A stretch of DNA of 64,000 bases, from positions 6,744,135 to 6,808,134 of the forward strand of contig OZ005692.1 in the NCBI GenBank assembly GCA_963930775.1. Reading direction: 5' to 3'. A program made the translations under genes and the position numbers. A model generated the notes under the pieces. The model saw only the letters and a program-made list of their open reading frames with translations. It was not told the DNA's origin and made no database searches. Shown here piece after piece: positions 1 to 11,299 of the stretch (the first letter of the stretch is position 1; every line of letters starts with the position of its first letter). This stretch comes from Cliona cf. orientalis. Taxonomy: Eukaryota > Porifera > Demospongiae > Clionaida > Clionaidae.

Positions 1-310
1 AGTATGCATCTGAGGATTACCAGGCATCAAGGAAGAGTGGTCACGTTAAGTCCTGCCCAGTGGTATGATAGTGTGCAGCCGTGATTGCCATTCTGTGCCT
101 TGCTGGTCAGTTGTCAATGCAATGACAGTGTAAACAGGCAATGGCTCTCAAGTGCATAATTCAGTTTAAGTAGTCACAGAGGTTTTCAGTTAATATAGCG
201 ACATAGGCAGGTGCTTTCCATTGAGCAGGCATACACACTGAGATATGCTAGCTATAGATCTACATGTGCATGAGTCATGCATGTGTGTAGCGGTGAGGAT
301 TCTGCACTCC
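1..310. other. Unassigned AT-rich sequence
   Basis: No convincing exon or recognised repeat was seen here. The sequence runs into repeat R1 at about 311. Confidence 0.4.
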
Positions 311-741
311 TGTGCATTCATTAATATAAGCACACACTTGTGACGGAAACAGATAATCATAATAATCTCTACACAATCTTTGCACAGAGGTGCAGGATTC
401 CAAATCTTTCCTTCATGTGGTAATCACCCAAATGAAATAACAAGATTAAGTTTATGCTAATAAAATGCATGATCTAACAAGGGCGGAGAACAGGTAGCAA
501 AAGTGGGGGGGCTCAGACCTTCGACTGTGTACTGTAACAACAGTTAGGCTGTGGGCATATGCCCACAGCCCACCTAGGGGGGTCTGGGGGCATGCTCCCC
601 CAGAACCCCTAGGAAATTTCGATTCTCTGAGAGTGTTTCTGATGCATTTTGGTGGCGGTTTTTTGGCTGATTTAGTAGCTATTTTTACTCGAGCACTCTT
701 TTGCAAACACCCAGAACTATGTTGCTGTAATTTATGTATAG

Positions 742-841
742 GTTATATCACGAGGTGGAGGTCTCTACGGGATTTATACACCGAGGGCCGAAGGCCCCGA
801 GGCTGTGTAAATCCCGTAGAGACCGAACCGAGTGATATAAC
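742..841. repeat. 100-bp hairpin (foldback) sequence
   Basis: The arms gttatatcac and gtgatataac close a near-perfect palindrome whose inner arms contain ggtctctacgggattta and its complement. The loop region is ccgagggccgaaggcccc. It resembles the hairpins at 15975-16117 and 16297-16482, which share the ggtctcta arms and ccgaagg core. Confidence 0.7.
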
Positions 842-919
842 TGACTTGTACCATGGAACCAATCAGATTCTTGCTACATTGGAAACGCATAGCAACGTAC
901 CGTTCACGAGTCTGTTTCC

Positions 920-1141
920 ATGGAAACACTAGCTAGTACACTCAGAACGTTTAGAAGAGCAATGGAAGACGAACTGGACGCCATTCTGTCGCAGCTAAAC
1001 TACGACGACCTCTCCTTCTTCGACGCTCCGTTCCTGCTGAACGACTACAGCACTGACTCCGCCTTATCCGCCAACAACCACGCAGCTACTGACTCCGCCT
1101 CTTCTAATTCATCACGCTCGTACGCTGACGAGAGCTGTGCA
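920..1141 (+). CDS. Candidate 5' exon of the recombinase gene
   Basis: This is an open stretch of 74 codons, acidic and Ser/Asn-rich, starting METLAS and including MEDELDAILSQLNYDDL. It is less AT-rich than its surroundings and ends at a possible donor, gtattg. The lengthy AT-rich repeat block that follows would be the intron, with the recombinase body starting near 2552. Short acidic N-terminal exons are plausible for this gene type, but no acceptor that fits the phase was pinned down. It could equally be a chance open frame. Confidence 0.3.
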
Positions 1142-1393
1142 GTATTGTACCTTTATATTAGTTATACTTTCTTATGATTATACCTATGAGAACTTTGCAT
1201 TTAATTATACTAAATATACATATAATATACTGTATAATATAATTAAAATTTGTATATGACCAGTATATTTTGTATATATTTATCCTCAGTATTGACTGAC
1301 AATATTATATTATGGCTATATATCTAATATTATATAGCTATATAAAATTATCCATGATATAGTATAGCTTCCTCTTATGAAGTTAGCTATACT

Positions 1394-1845
1394 GTATAAA
1401 GTGTATAGAATGTATAGTTATACCACTTTATATTTAACCTATACATTATACGTAATTATAGTGTATAATTGTATAACGTATATTATTGTATAATTATTTT
1501 CTATGTCACGATGAGCTGTATAAAGTGTATAGAATGTATAATTATACAGCTTTATATTGAATCTATACATTATATATAATTATACTGTATAATTGTATAA
1601 TGTATATTATCGTATACGTATATAATTATTTTTTCAATATTGAAAGAATAATTATATATGATAATATATACATTATACAATTATACATTATACATGCAAT
1701 TATATCGTATATGTGATGGTCACGATAACTATTGAGGTGTATAAAGTGTATAAAATGTATAACTATACAGCTTTATATTGAATTTATACATTATATATAA
1801 TTATACTGTATATTTGTATAATGTATATTTATTTTATTGTAAAAT
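1394..1845. repeat. Three diverged AT-rich repeats of about 105-115 bp
   Basis: Copies begin at about 1394, 1518 and 1739 with gtataaagtgtata and continue through a tata-rich body ending near gtataatgtatatt. They are spaced irregularly. The sequence is probably intronic or intergenic satellite within the 4.0-kb insertion. Confidence 0.6.
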
Positions 1846-1925
1846 TATTCTTCGTTGAGCTAATTATAATATAATTATATACTATAACTATTAATTCAAT
1901 ATGAAGTGATATAGCTAGCTATAAT

Positions 1926-2297
1926 GTCTGACACTTGGAAAAAGTGCTTAAACTCGACGGCACGGTTGCTTAAACTTATCACGTCTGACACTTGGAAAAA
2001 TTAAGTGCTTAAACTCGACGGCACGGTTTCTTAAACTTTTCACGTCTGACACTTGAAAAAGTGCTTAAACTCGACGGCACGGTTGCTTAAACTTATCACG
2101 TCTGATACTTGGAAAAAGTGCTTAAACTCGACGGCACGGTTTCTTAAACTTATCACGTCTGACACTGGAAAAAGTGCTTAAACTTGATGGCACGGTTGCT
2201 TAAACTTATCACGTCTGACACTTGGAAAAAGTGCTTAAACTCGACGGCACGGTTGCTTAATCTTATCACGTCTGACACTTTGAAAAAGTGATTAAAC
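1926..2297. repeat. Tandem repeat, about 57-bp unit, 6 copies plus a partial
   Basis: The unit starts gtctgacacttggaaaaagt and contains ctcgacggcacggtt. Six full copies run head to tail from 1926, with a truncated seventh ending at about 2297. Copies differ by a few substitutions and small indels. It lies about 250 bp upstream of the recombinase reading frame, where it might serve as a binding array for the recombinase (speculative). Confidence 0.9.
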
Positions 2298-2551
2298 AGA
2301 GTACATTATACAAGTTATACACTTTATACAATTATACTATAGGCCCAGCATATACGTCTATAAGAGTGAATCAGATTGGGATATAATATTATAATATTAT
2401 ACATTTTATATATACTATAATCTAATTGGTATAATTATATATCTATACAAGTTATACATGCATGCATAGCAGATTCATGTACCATCTGTATACAAGTTAT
2501 ACTATGCATGTATAAAATGATATATTAGTATAATTTAATATAGCTACCATT

Positions 2552-4060
2552 ATGGCTGTGTTAGACAGTTATACGTATATTTGTAGTATATTTGAGTATA
2601 CTGATCCAATCCTGCACCCTTATGACGCTGACGCTTTCGACGCTCTTTCGACGCATGCTCACGCTGGCTTCTCCGCCTCTTCCGCTCTCGCGCCTCCGCC
2701 TCCTAACCAGCCCCACCCTACTATATACCACCGCTCGCTTTGCAAATTTGGAGAGCTGAAAACAGATGCAGACCTGGAGGAAGCCAAAAAGAAAGCTGTT
2801 CCTAAGAACACAAACAAAAACACTAACTGGGCTGTGAACATTTGGAAGCAATGGAGTTCACACAGACGACAAGTATGTACTTTGTACAGTGACTGGCCGA
2901 CTCACCTGCTCATTACTCAACCTACTGAGCTCAACTACTGGCTGAGCAAATTTGTGCTGGAGGTTAGGAAGACTAACGGTGAGCAGTACCCACCAGATAC
3001 GCTGTACAGTGTTTGCACTGGATTGCTTCGATATATCCGTGAAACTAGACCTGAAATAAACATCTTCAAAGACCCTGCATTCTCTGGATTTCAGCGAACA
3101 TTGGATGGTGAGATGAAGCGTTTGCGTTCACTGGGCCTAGGCGTGAAAAGGAAGCAAGCTGAGCCAATCACTATTGCTGAAGAAAACTTGCTGTGGGAGA
3201 GAGGGTTCCTGGGTGACAGTAGTCCCCAAGTGCTTCTGGACACAATGCTCTTTCTGTGTGGAGTGCACTTTGCTCTTCGTAGTGGTGAAGAGCATCGGAG
3301 TCTTCAGCTGTCCCAGTTTGAGTTGATCTCTCCTGCAAATGACGATGCTTACTTAGTCTACACTGAGAATTACTCAAAAAATAACCAAGGTGGACTGCAG
3401 CATCGCAAAGTGAAGCCAAAGAGTGTGACATGCTACGCTAATACGCAGGATCCTACCAGGTGCCTGGTTCGCTTGTTCCAGGAGTACCTTCGTCATCGTC
3501 CAACAGACACCAAATGCTTTTATCTTACGCCACTACGAAAGATAAAAAAATGACCAAGTCTTGTGGTTTTCCAAGGTGCCTGTTGGACACAATACCTTGT
3601 CACGTACTGTTGGACGTTTGTGTCAACAGGCTGGAATTAGTGGTTTTAAAACAAACCACTCTCTCCGTGTGATGAGCGCAACACGCCTATTCCAGAGTGG
3701 AGTGGATGAGCAATTAATAATGTCCCACACTGGGCATCGAAGTGTAGATGGCGTTCGCTCCTACAAGCGAATTAGTGAACAGCAGAAAAAAGCCGTCTCT
3801 ATAGTGTACTCACATCAGCAAGCAGTGGATCACCCCTTACATGTAGCTCTCAACATACTGATGATCAACCAGTGAGTGCCAAGAGAAGAAAAGTCACTAT
3901 TTCTCATGACAGTCAAACATCACTGCCATCTCCATCTCACCATATTTCATCTGCAAACACAATGTCATGTTTAAACCTCACCCATACCCAGTCATCATCA
4001 TCTACTCCCTCTTTTACTTTTATAGGTTGTTCATCTATTACTATTAATTACCATCAGTAA
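2552..4060 (+). pseudogene. DUF3504/Crypton-type tyrosine recombinase, frame interrupted
   Basis: This is a site-specific DNA recombinase of the tyrosine recombinase fold, related to Crypton transposases and to DUF3504 domains of animal proteins such as KIAA1958 and the ZMYM family. The first frame (2552-3553) has an N-terminal variable region, a helical DNA-binding segment (IWKQWSSHRRQ onward) and the first catalytic Arg in ALRSGEEHRSLQLSQFE. A second frame (3561-3850) holds HSLR, TGHRS and RSYKR, the expected H-x-x-R, H and Tyr. A Lys/Ser-rich tail returns to the first frame (about 3850-4060). The first break lies in a run of seven A near 3546 and the second near 3850. All catalytic positions are present, so the copy is young or the breaks are assembly errors in homopolymers. 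Alternatives are a spliced gene or a domesticated copy. Confidence 0.8.
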
Positions 4061-4267
4061 ATTATTACCTCTCACAACATTGTATCTACATGTACAGCTG
4101 TATTAACTAGATGTCTTGTATCATCAACATCCACTGTGTATTGTATTATTATGGTACACTATAGCTATATGTCTTGCAGATAATTGTTGTTATCACATTT
4201 GTGGCCCTGTTTATAAAAAATAGCCTCAGGGAAGTGAAAAATTTTTAAAAGATGCAAATAAATAGCC

Positions 4268-4332
4268 TCAGAGGTACGTGTCTATCTAGATAGACACCTC
4301 CTAGGAGGTGTCTATTTTATTTAGACACCTCC
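4268..4332. repeat. Short inverted repeats containing gacacctcc
   Basis: Several inverted copies of aggaggtgtcta/tagacacctcct lie together, followed by aatctgattggtcagaat. The motif ccaatcagat also lies beside the hairpins at 742-841 and 16297-16482, so this may be another member of that group. Confidence 0.5.
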
Positions 4333-4427
4333 TATAAATCAATCTGATTGGTCAGAATGTTACAACCATGGTATAAAGTATGGGCATGTGAAAAAACGGG
4401 GGGGCTCAGCCCCCCTTGTTTCCAAAG

Positions 4428-4451
4428 TGGGGGGGGGGGGGGGGGGGGGGG
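4428..4451 (+). repeat. G homopolymer tract
   Basis: An uninterrupted G run just inside the right end of the 4.0-kb insertion, preceded by gggggggctcagcccccc, a small hairpin. Length is likely to vary or be misassembled. Confidence 0.8.
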
Positions 4452-5068
4452 CTGAAGCCCCCCTGCCCCCCTATTTCTCCGCCCCTGTCTAATTAGCGCT
4501 AGAAAAATTGCGTTCTAGGAGTGTACTATATCTTAATGGAGCACGTGATGACCTTTACCAGAAAATTGCGGGAAATTTAAAATTGTAATTATTTTTTTAG
4601 TTTGCGTTCTATTAGAATAAATATGGTCTATGTTAATGAATGTTTAAGACTTGTAACAACATTAATACGATTGAAGTAGTTATTAAGAGCTAAATCCCGT
4701 GTGCTAGTTGCATCTAATCATAGATATCTACAGCAGTTTGTGTGAAACTGTTGATGAATTTTATCTACATAATATTGTACTATAATAGGTTGTGTGCATG
4801 AGCATAGAGCACATGGCCTGCAGTGGGTCAACAAAACACAGCTTTTGCGACAATCCAAATGATTTGAAGCACAATATTATTAATGAAGGCAGCTTTTTGA
4901 TGAAATTTTGTGCTTATGAGTCACTGAGTTGCGTATGCCTAGATCTCCAGATCTGGTGATTTTGCAAACAGACAGACAGACAAATAGAACTGATTGCTTT
5001 ATCCCCTGTGCATGTGTGCTTGATAAATATTATGGTACAAGTTCACAGGTGTACACTATATCACAGCA

Positions 5069-5158
5069 ACTGGGTCACCAGGGTTACAACCCAATTGCAT
5101 CCAAATGGTCAATGCTGTTAGAGAAAAGAACTCCTTGAACTGCCTTATTGTCTCCCTA
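5069..5158 (-). pseudogene. Decayed GTPase fragment inside R1 copy A
   Basis: About 90 bp match the GTPase gene around 30125-30215, covering the part that encodes GFVTQ...IDHLDAIGFV and KEFFSL. The alignment has a deletion and substitutions, and nothing else of the gene remains nearby. The orientation agrees with the intact genes. Confidence 0.75.
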
Positions 5159-6522
5159 ATCATTCTAGCAAGATAAAAATTAATACGGGCGTACACACTT
5201 GAGAAGGAAACGATTATGATTCGATAAGCTTTGTACCTTCTAGGTATGTATAGGAGCACATATATAGAGTATGGTGTGTACAATTGCTTGCCAGCTGCTT
5301 CTCTACTTCACTTATGGGAGTTTATCCTATTCCTGTGATAATATTTGCATGCACCATTGAATTGGTGAATAATTCATATTGTTAGTGTTTCCGCATTAAT
5401 TGATTAAGTTAACTTGTTATGAGTCATTTGAAGTATGCATGCAATCACACACTTTGTCAACTGCTCATAATATTATATAGAAACTATACCTGTGACCCAT
5501 TTAAAAAATTTGCATGCACCATTGGTGAATATAATTCATTGTTAGTGTTTCCGCATTAACTTGTTATGAGTCATTAATATAAATTTTGAAGTGTGTTATG
5601 CTTTTTCAACTGCTTCTCTCAGCCACGTATATAGAAAATAATATGTATCCTACACCTGCGACCCATTTAAAAAATTTGCATGCACCATTGGTGAATAATT
5701 CATATTGTTAGAGTCTCTGCATTGAGGTGCATGTGTGCATGTAATCACACTTCATCAGAATCTGACATACCGAAGTTGAACTATCCAGAAAATTGGCAGC
5801 TTCTACACCAAACCCGGGCACCAGCAGGGTGTAGAGCGATGGTCCCTGTCGGAGAAGTTGGCGGGTAGGTAGCAAAATGGTACGCAGGGTACAGGTGGTG
5901 CCTGGGTATATTTGTGTAATGGCATGCAGACACAGCCCCGCCATCATTTACCATGGATCCAGGGGAATGTGGGTTTTTTCAGGGAATGCAGCTTTATTTC
6001 TGGGGCTATAATAACAGTTATGGTATGTATATATGTATGTATAGTTACTATGCTGCATGAGGGAAATGGGGTGGGGAGTGGGGAATGGGGTGGGGGTGGG
6101 GGAGGGGCTGCAGCATTTGCTCCAACTTGGAATATTCACCCCCTCTCCCCTCTCTGCTATCCTTAATAGAGTCACCCGGTTAGAAGAAAATGTTTAGGCG
6201 GCACCAGTACTAGTGTAGAGGCTGGATAGAAGAGTAGGTTTAACTCTGTGTCCTGTATATAGTGCTTGTCAGCATGAAGGCCCATTTTTTCATTAAAATA
6301 TTAATTTTTTGGTTGAAAAATAAACCACACGGGCAAAATTAGGTCATTTTGTTGTATCTTATAGAATTTTTAAGAATTTGGCCAATCAGATTATTGGTCT
6401 AATCTCAGTTTCCATGGAAATGCCTACAAACTTACTTAAAACCCAATTTTTCCTATCTGAGTTTGCTCTAACTACTTTATCAGTCCAGCACTGAACACAT
6501 GCCTGTGCAGTGAGCTACCATT

Positions 6523-6686
6523 AATCGTGAATATTTCGTGTCTAAAATGTTTCGTGCAATAATTTTTCACGTTGGATATTTTTCGGACAAACGACTCTGT
6601 ACTGCAATATCGTTAATATTGCACATGTAAAATTTCGCACAAGCCTGACTGTCTGAAAATATTTTAACAACGAAATATTCATGATT
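6523..6686. mobile_element. Short inverted-repeat element (MITE-like), 164 bp
   Basis: The ends aatcgtgaatatttcg and cgaaatattcatgatt are inverted repeats. The inside is AT-rich and repeats the ttcgtg motif. No coding capacity was seen, and target duplications are unclear. Confidence 0.55.
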
Positions 6687-6689
6687 TAT

Positions 6690-7299
6690 TGTAGACCACA
6701 GGAATTACTCTTAGAGTGATTAAGTAGATAATCAACACTTTTAGCTCTAAAATATGTTTGCAAATATTTATTCAAAATCTGTTCTTAGTCTATAGTTTTG
6801 ACAGTTACTAGGTATGCAACACCTGGGAATAGTAGGGTAATTTTCCTGTTAAATTCAGTGGAGAAATCACTCTTTTTGTTGAAACTGCATTATTTTATTG
6901 TAATTAAAAATAAAGATTGCGTGAATATTGTGGTTAAAAAGATTGCGAGTTGTGTTACAAGAGAGCCTTACCCTAGAAGGTAACGTACAAAACGTTTCAA
7001 GACCACAGGTACTTCTAGTGCTGTGAGGTATTCATAAACGTACATGTACTCCAATTCGGGCATACTGACAAGCACTTATATATCTCTCCCCCACCTCACA
7101 TTGATTCACTGTTGGTCAACTATTTCATTACGAGGGTCCCTACTCTGCTATATCCTCTATACTGCAGCCGCCTGTAATTCTAACCAGGCTTGTGTACCTA
7201 CCCTGTATTGGCAAGGGATGGGAGGGGGGATCAATAATTATTGTTCTAGTATTGCACCATAGATTATTATATTCCCTATAATATTATTATATGATTGCA
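6690..7299. other. Non-coding stretch between R1 copies
   Basis: No gene was recognised. A segment at about 7075-7115 (tctctcccccacctcacatt and onward) recurs inverted at about 10970-11005, so at least part is repeat. Confidence 0.4.
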
Positions 7300-9120
7300 T
7301 GCACCCAGCTCACTAGTTAGCCACAGGGCATAAATGGTAAAGGGTCGTTAGCACAATTAGATACTTTCATGGATCTAAATGATGAATTAGCTCGTACATT
7401 CTATACATACATAATGCGAAGTGGCATAATTATGAAGGTATCAAAGAAATAATGAATGTACGTACTAGGAGTATGTGCAGAACCCTCACCGCTGCATGGA
7501 TGACTCCCGCGTGTGTATAGCATGGCCCACTGTTCAATATCTGGAGTATTGAACTATATACCCTATACCTGAACAAGGTTCTGCATGCATGGTATCGTCT
7601 CTTAGTCAGTGCATGATGGGGAAAGGCACGGATGGACGGACAAAAATCACCAAACGATTGCAGTAACCCACTTTGCGACGAGGGTTAATTATAGTTACCT
7701 CTTGAATTTTGATGTTGTGCAGAAAAAAATGTAAATTTTATACTGAACTCTACCCTGTACCATCAATTAAAATTTGTAGGTGCACATCATGAACATTAGT
7801 CAATCATACTATTAAAAGCCAAGGCATATCAAGTACCATGCTATGAATGAATATTCAACACACATACTTGGGAAGCCATTGTTATTTGAAGTGTTCGATG
7901 CTGCTGCTTCTCTCTATAATTAATGTATGCAATTTATATTCCCAGGTTGTACGTGCGGTCGAGCTGAAATGGCGATCTGTACTAAAATTAATGTGAACTG
8001 GCCAAGATTAATAAGTGCCCATGGGTATTAGAAAGCTGTCATAATGGGGTGTGTACATATACCTGCTATGATCATACAATGATATGGGTGCAAAACATTA
8101 TATTCAGATATGTGCATTAATTTTTATTGCAATTAATATTGTGGCATTATACTTAACTGAGACAGCTATTAATTATGGTGATACGTAGTTTATCCTACTG
8201 GCTGAATATGTACCCAAAATGACATGATAAAAGTCTGGGTGGAATCCATGAAACTATGCTGGGACTTTTTCAACAGACATCATCGCTTTTATTAATATAT
8301 AAGCACACACTTGTGACGGAAACAGTTAATCACAATAATCTCTACACAACCTTTGCAGCTGTTCACCAGAGGAACAGGATTCCAAATTTTTCCTTCATGT
8401 GGTAGTCACCCAAATGGATAACTTTATGCTAATAAAATGCATGATCTAATTAGCACAAGAAAATTTGCGTTCTAGGATTTTTTATAGTGTATATATATAT
8501 CTTAATGGAGCGTGTGATGATCTTTACCAGAAGATTGCGGGAAATTTAAAGTTGTAATCATTTTTTTAGCTTGCGTTCTATGAGAATAAACATGGTATGT
8601 GTTAATGAATTTTGTTAATAATTTCTATGACTTGTAGTCACATTAACACAATTGAAGTAGTTATTAAGTTAACTAATGTAAGTTTATGCACCAGTGCATA
8701 TAGGAACTAGAGCTCTCTAGAGTAAATCCCGTGTGCTAGTTGCATCTAATCATATATAGATATCTACAGCAGTTAGTGTGTGACTGTTGATGAATTTTAT
8801 CTACATATAATTATTGTACTATAATAGGTTGTGTGCATGAGCAGAGAGCACATGGCCTGCAGTGGGTTTTATCTGTGATAAGCATGGTCAACAAAACACA
8901 GTGTTTGCGACAATTTGAAGCACAATAATTAATGAAGGCAGCTTTTTGATGAAATTTTGTGCTTATGAGTCACTGAGTTACGTATGCCTAGATCTCCAGA
9001 TCTGGCAATTTGCAAACAAACGGACAGACAGATAGAACTGATTGCTTTATCCCCTGCGCATGCATGCGGGATAAATATTATGGTACAAGTTCACAGGTGT
9101 ACACTATAATATCACAGCAA

Positions 9121-9209
9121 CTGTGGGTCATCAGGGTTACAACCCAATTTCTTCCAAATGATCAATGCTGTTAGAGAAAAGAACTCCTTGAACTGCCTTA
9201 TTGTCTCCC
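9121..9209 (-). pseudogene. Decayed GTPase fragment inside R1 copy B
   Basis: It is the same GTPase segment as at 5069-5158 and matches the gene near 30125-30215. Both fragments share the same deletion, so R1 carried the fragment before it multiplied. Confidence 0.75.
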
Positions 9210-10228
9210 TAATCATTCTAGCAAGATAAAAATTAATAATATGGGGCATACACACTTGAGAAGGAAACAATTATGATTTGATAAGGTTTAAATTTGTACC
9301 TTCTAGGTGAGTACAGCAGCGCATATATAGAGAATGGTGTGTACAATTACTTGCCAGCTGCTTCTCTTGGCCGCTTTCTTTCATGTAGAAATTACTTCAC
9401 TTGTGGGAGCTAGTTTATCCTATCCTGCGACAATATTTGCATGCACCATTGGTGAATAATTCATATTGTTAGTGTTTCCGCATTAATTAATTAATTTATT
9501 AAGTTAACTTGTTATGAGTCATTTGAAGTATGCATGCAATCACACCTTTGTCAACTGCTTCTCTCGGCCACATAATATTATATAGAAAATATGTATCCCA
9601 CACCTGTGACCCATTTAAAAAAATTTCATTGGTGAATAATTCATATTGTTAGTATTTCCACATAACTTGTTATGAGTCATTTGAAGTGTGTTATAATGCA
9701 ATTACGCTTAAATTGTCAACGGCTTCTCTCGGCCACATATATTGAAAATATGTATCCTACACCTGTGACCCATTTAAAAAATTAGCATGCACCATTGGTG
9801 AATAATTCATATTGTTAGAGTCTCTGCATTGAGGTGCATGTGTGCATGTAATCACACTTAGTCGGAATCTGACATATACCAAAGTTGAACTATCCAGAAA
9901 ATTGGCAGCTTCTCTTAATTTCATGCATAATATTACATGTACAGCACTGATCTGAATTACTAGCTAAGTCTCACTTATGATGGGGAAGGGGTTAGGAGGA
10001 ACGGGGCCTGCACCTATATTGCTAACCAACAGAATTAAGTACAGAATTCTCATTTATTGTACAAAATATAAAGTTTGGTAAGTGTCATAAAAATTGATCT
10101 TTTTGCATGGATCCAGGGGAATCCGGATTTTTTTCAGGGAATGCAGCTTTATTTCTGGGGCTATAATAACAGTTATGGGTATGTATGTATAGTTACCATG
10201 CTGCATGAAGTGAAGAATCATGGGGGAT

Positions 10229-10253
10229 GGGGGGGGGGGGGGGGGGGGGGGGG
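10229..10253 (+). repeat. G homopolymer tract
   Basis: A run of about 25 G followed by cgggctgcagcatttgctcc. The corresponding place in R1 copy A (about 6065-6110) has only short broken G runs, so this tract expanded after the copies separated. Confidence 0.85.
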
Positions 10254-11299
10254 GCGGGCTGCAGCATTTGCTCCAACTTGGAATATTCATCCCCTCTCTT
10301 GGTATTCTTAATAGAGTCACCTGGTTAGAAGAAAATGTTTAGGCGGAATGCACCAGTGTAGAGGCTGGATAGAAGAGTAGGAATAAAGGAGTTTCAGACT
10401 GTGTCCTGTATAGTGCTTTCAGCATGAAGGCCCATTTTTTTCATTAAAAATATTAATTTTTTGGTTGAAAAATAAACCACACAGGCAAAATCAGGTCATT
10501 TTATTGTATCATATAGAATTTTTAAGAATTCGGCTAATCAGATTACTGGTCTAATTAAATCTCCGTTTCCATGGAAATGCCTACAAAATTAATTAAAACC
10601 CTATTTTTCCTGTCTGAGTTTGCTCTAACTACTTTAAAATTTTATTTCTCCTATACTTTCATGTAAAAAATTCAGTTCCTTACATTTGTTCTACTACCAC
10701 TTAAGATCAGTCCAGCACTGATCACATGCCTGTGCAGTGAACTACCATTAATCGTGAACAGCTGCACCTGAACAAGGTTCTGGTATGCTCTCTTCAGAGT
10801 CAGTGCATGATGAGGAAAGGCACCTGGCTATATCAGAGGCGTAGGAAGACGATTTGATAAACGGGTGCTCTAGTGCCTATGTTTACACTAATTGATTAAA
10901 CACTTCAGAGTGAAGTATGACATTGTGTTCCACTCAGAAATTTCATGGGTGCACCGGGACCCGGTAGTTGACCAACAGTGAATCAATGTGAGGTGGGGGA
11001 GAGATACAGGATTCCAAGTCTTTCCTTCATGTGGTAGTCACCCAAATAGAAGAACTTTATGCTAATAAAATGCATGATCTAATTAGCATAAGAAAATTTG
11101 TGTTCTAGGATTTTTATGGTGTATATCTTAATGGAGCATGTGATGATCTTTACCAGAAGATTGTGGGAAGTTTAAAATTGTAATCATTTTTTAGCTTGTG
11201 TTCTGTGAGAATAAACACAGTATGTGTTAATAAATGTTTATTAATAATTTCTATGACTTGTAACTACATATAACACAATTGAAGTAGTTATTAAGTTAA

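Larger units (their letters stand above)
478..4487 (+). mobile_element. 4.0-kb insertion with short inverted ends, carrying a tyrosine recombinase gene
   Basis: The left end reads caagggcggagaa and the right end is the inverse, ttctccgcccctg, so the ends are inverted repeats of about 13 bp followed by poorer G-rich matches. It is flanked by the 5-bp direct repeat tctaa at 473-477 and 4488-4492. The uninterrupted R1 copy B at 8441-8455 reads gatctaattagc across the same point, and copy C (near 11080) does too, giving two empty sites. Inside lie a hairpin (742-841), AT-rich repeats, a 57-bp tandem repeat and the recombinase gene. Cryptons normally lack inverted ends and target duplications, so the recombinase may be a passenger or a nested element inside a hAT-like unit. 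That last point is inference. Confidence 0.65.
311..6530. repeat. Dispersed repeat R1, copy A (split by a 4.0-kb insertion)
   Basis: Positions 311-477 match 8300-8449, and 4488-6530 match 8445-8670 and 8700-10760, block by block and with indels. The two halves of copy A were one stretch before the element at 478-4487 inserted. Near its middle R1 carries a satellite-like module beginning gcatgcaccattggtgaata, repeated at about 5350, 5510 and 5670. It also carries a decayed piece of the local GTPase gene (5069-5158). R1 is therefore probably an old segmental duplicate of the GTPase neighbourhood rather than a simple transposon. Confidence 0.75.
7300..10830. repeat. Dispersed repeat R1, copy B (longest)
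   Basis: It matches copy A (311-477, 4488-6530), copy D (23900-26440) and copy F (40800-43100). Ordered landmarks are: ttgggaagccat near 7870, ctatgctgggactttt near 8253, tgtgacggaaacagttaatc near 8313, tctaattagc at 8445, the ttaactaatg site at 8669, a GTPase fragment at 9121-9209, satellite modules at about 9440, 9625 and 9785, and a G-run at 10229-10253. It preserves empty sites for both the 4.0-kb insertion and the TTAA elements. Confidence 0.75.

Noticed and set aside
6523-6686. Clean empty site for the MITE in R1 copy B near 10740-10760
   Set aside because: Copy B matches up to cgtgaa, inside the element end, and the right side does not resume, so it is not a true empty site.
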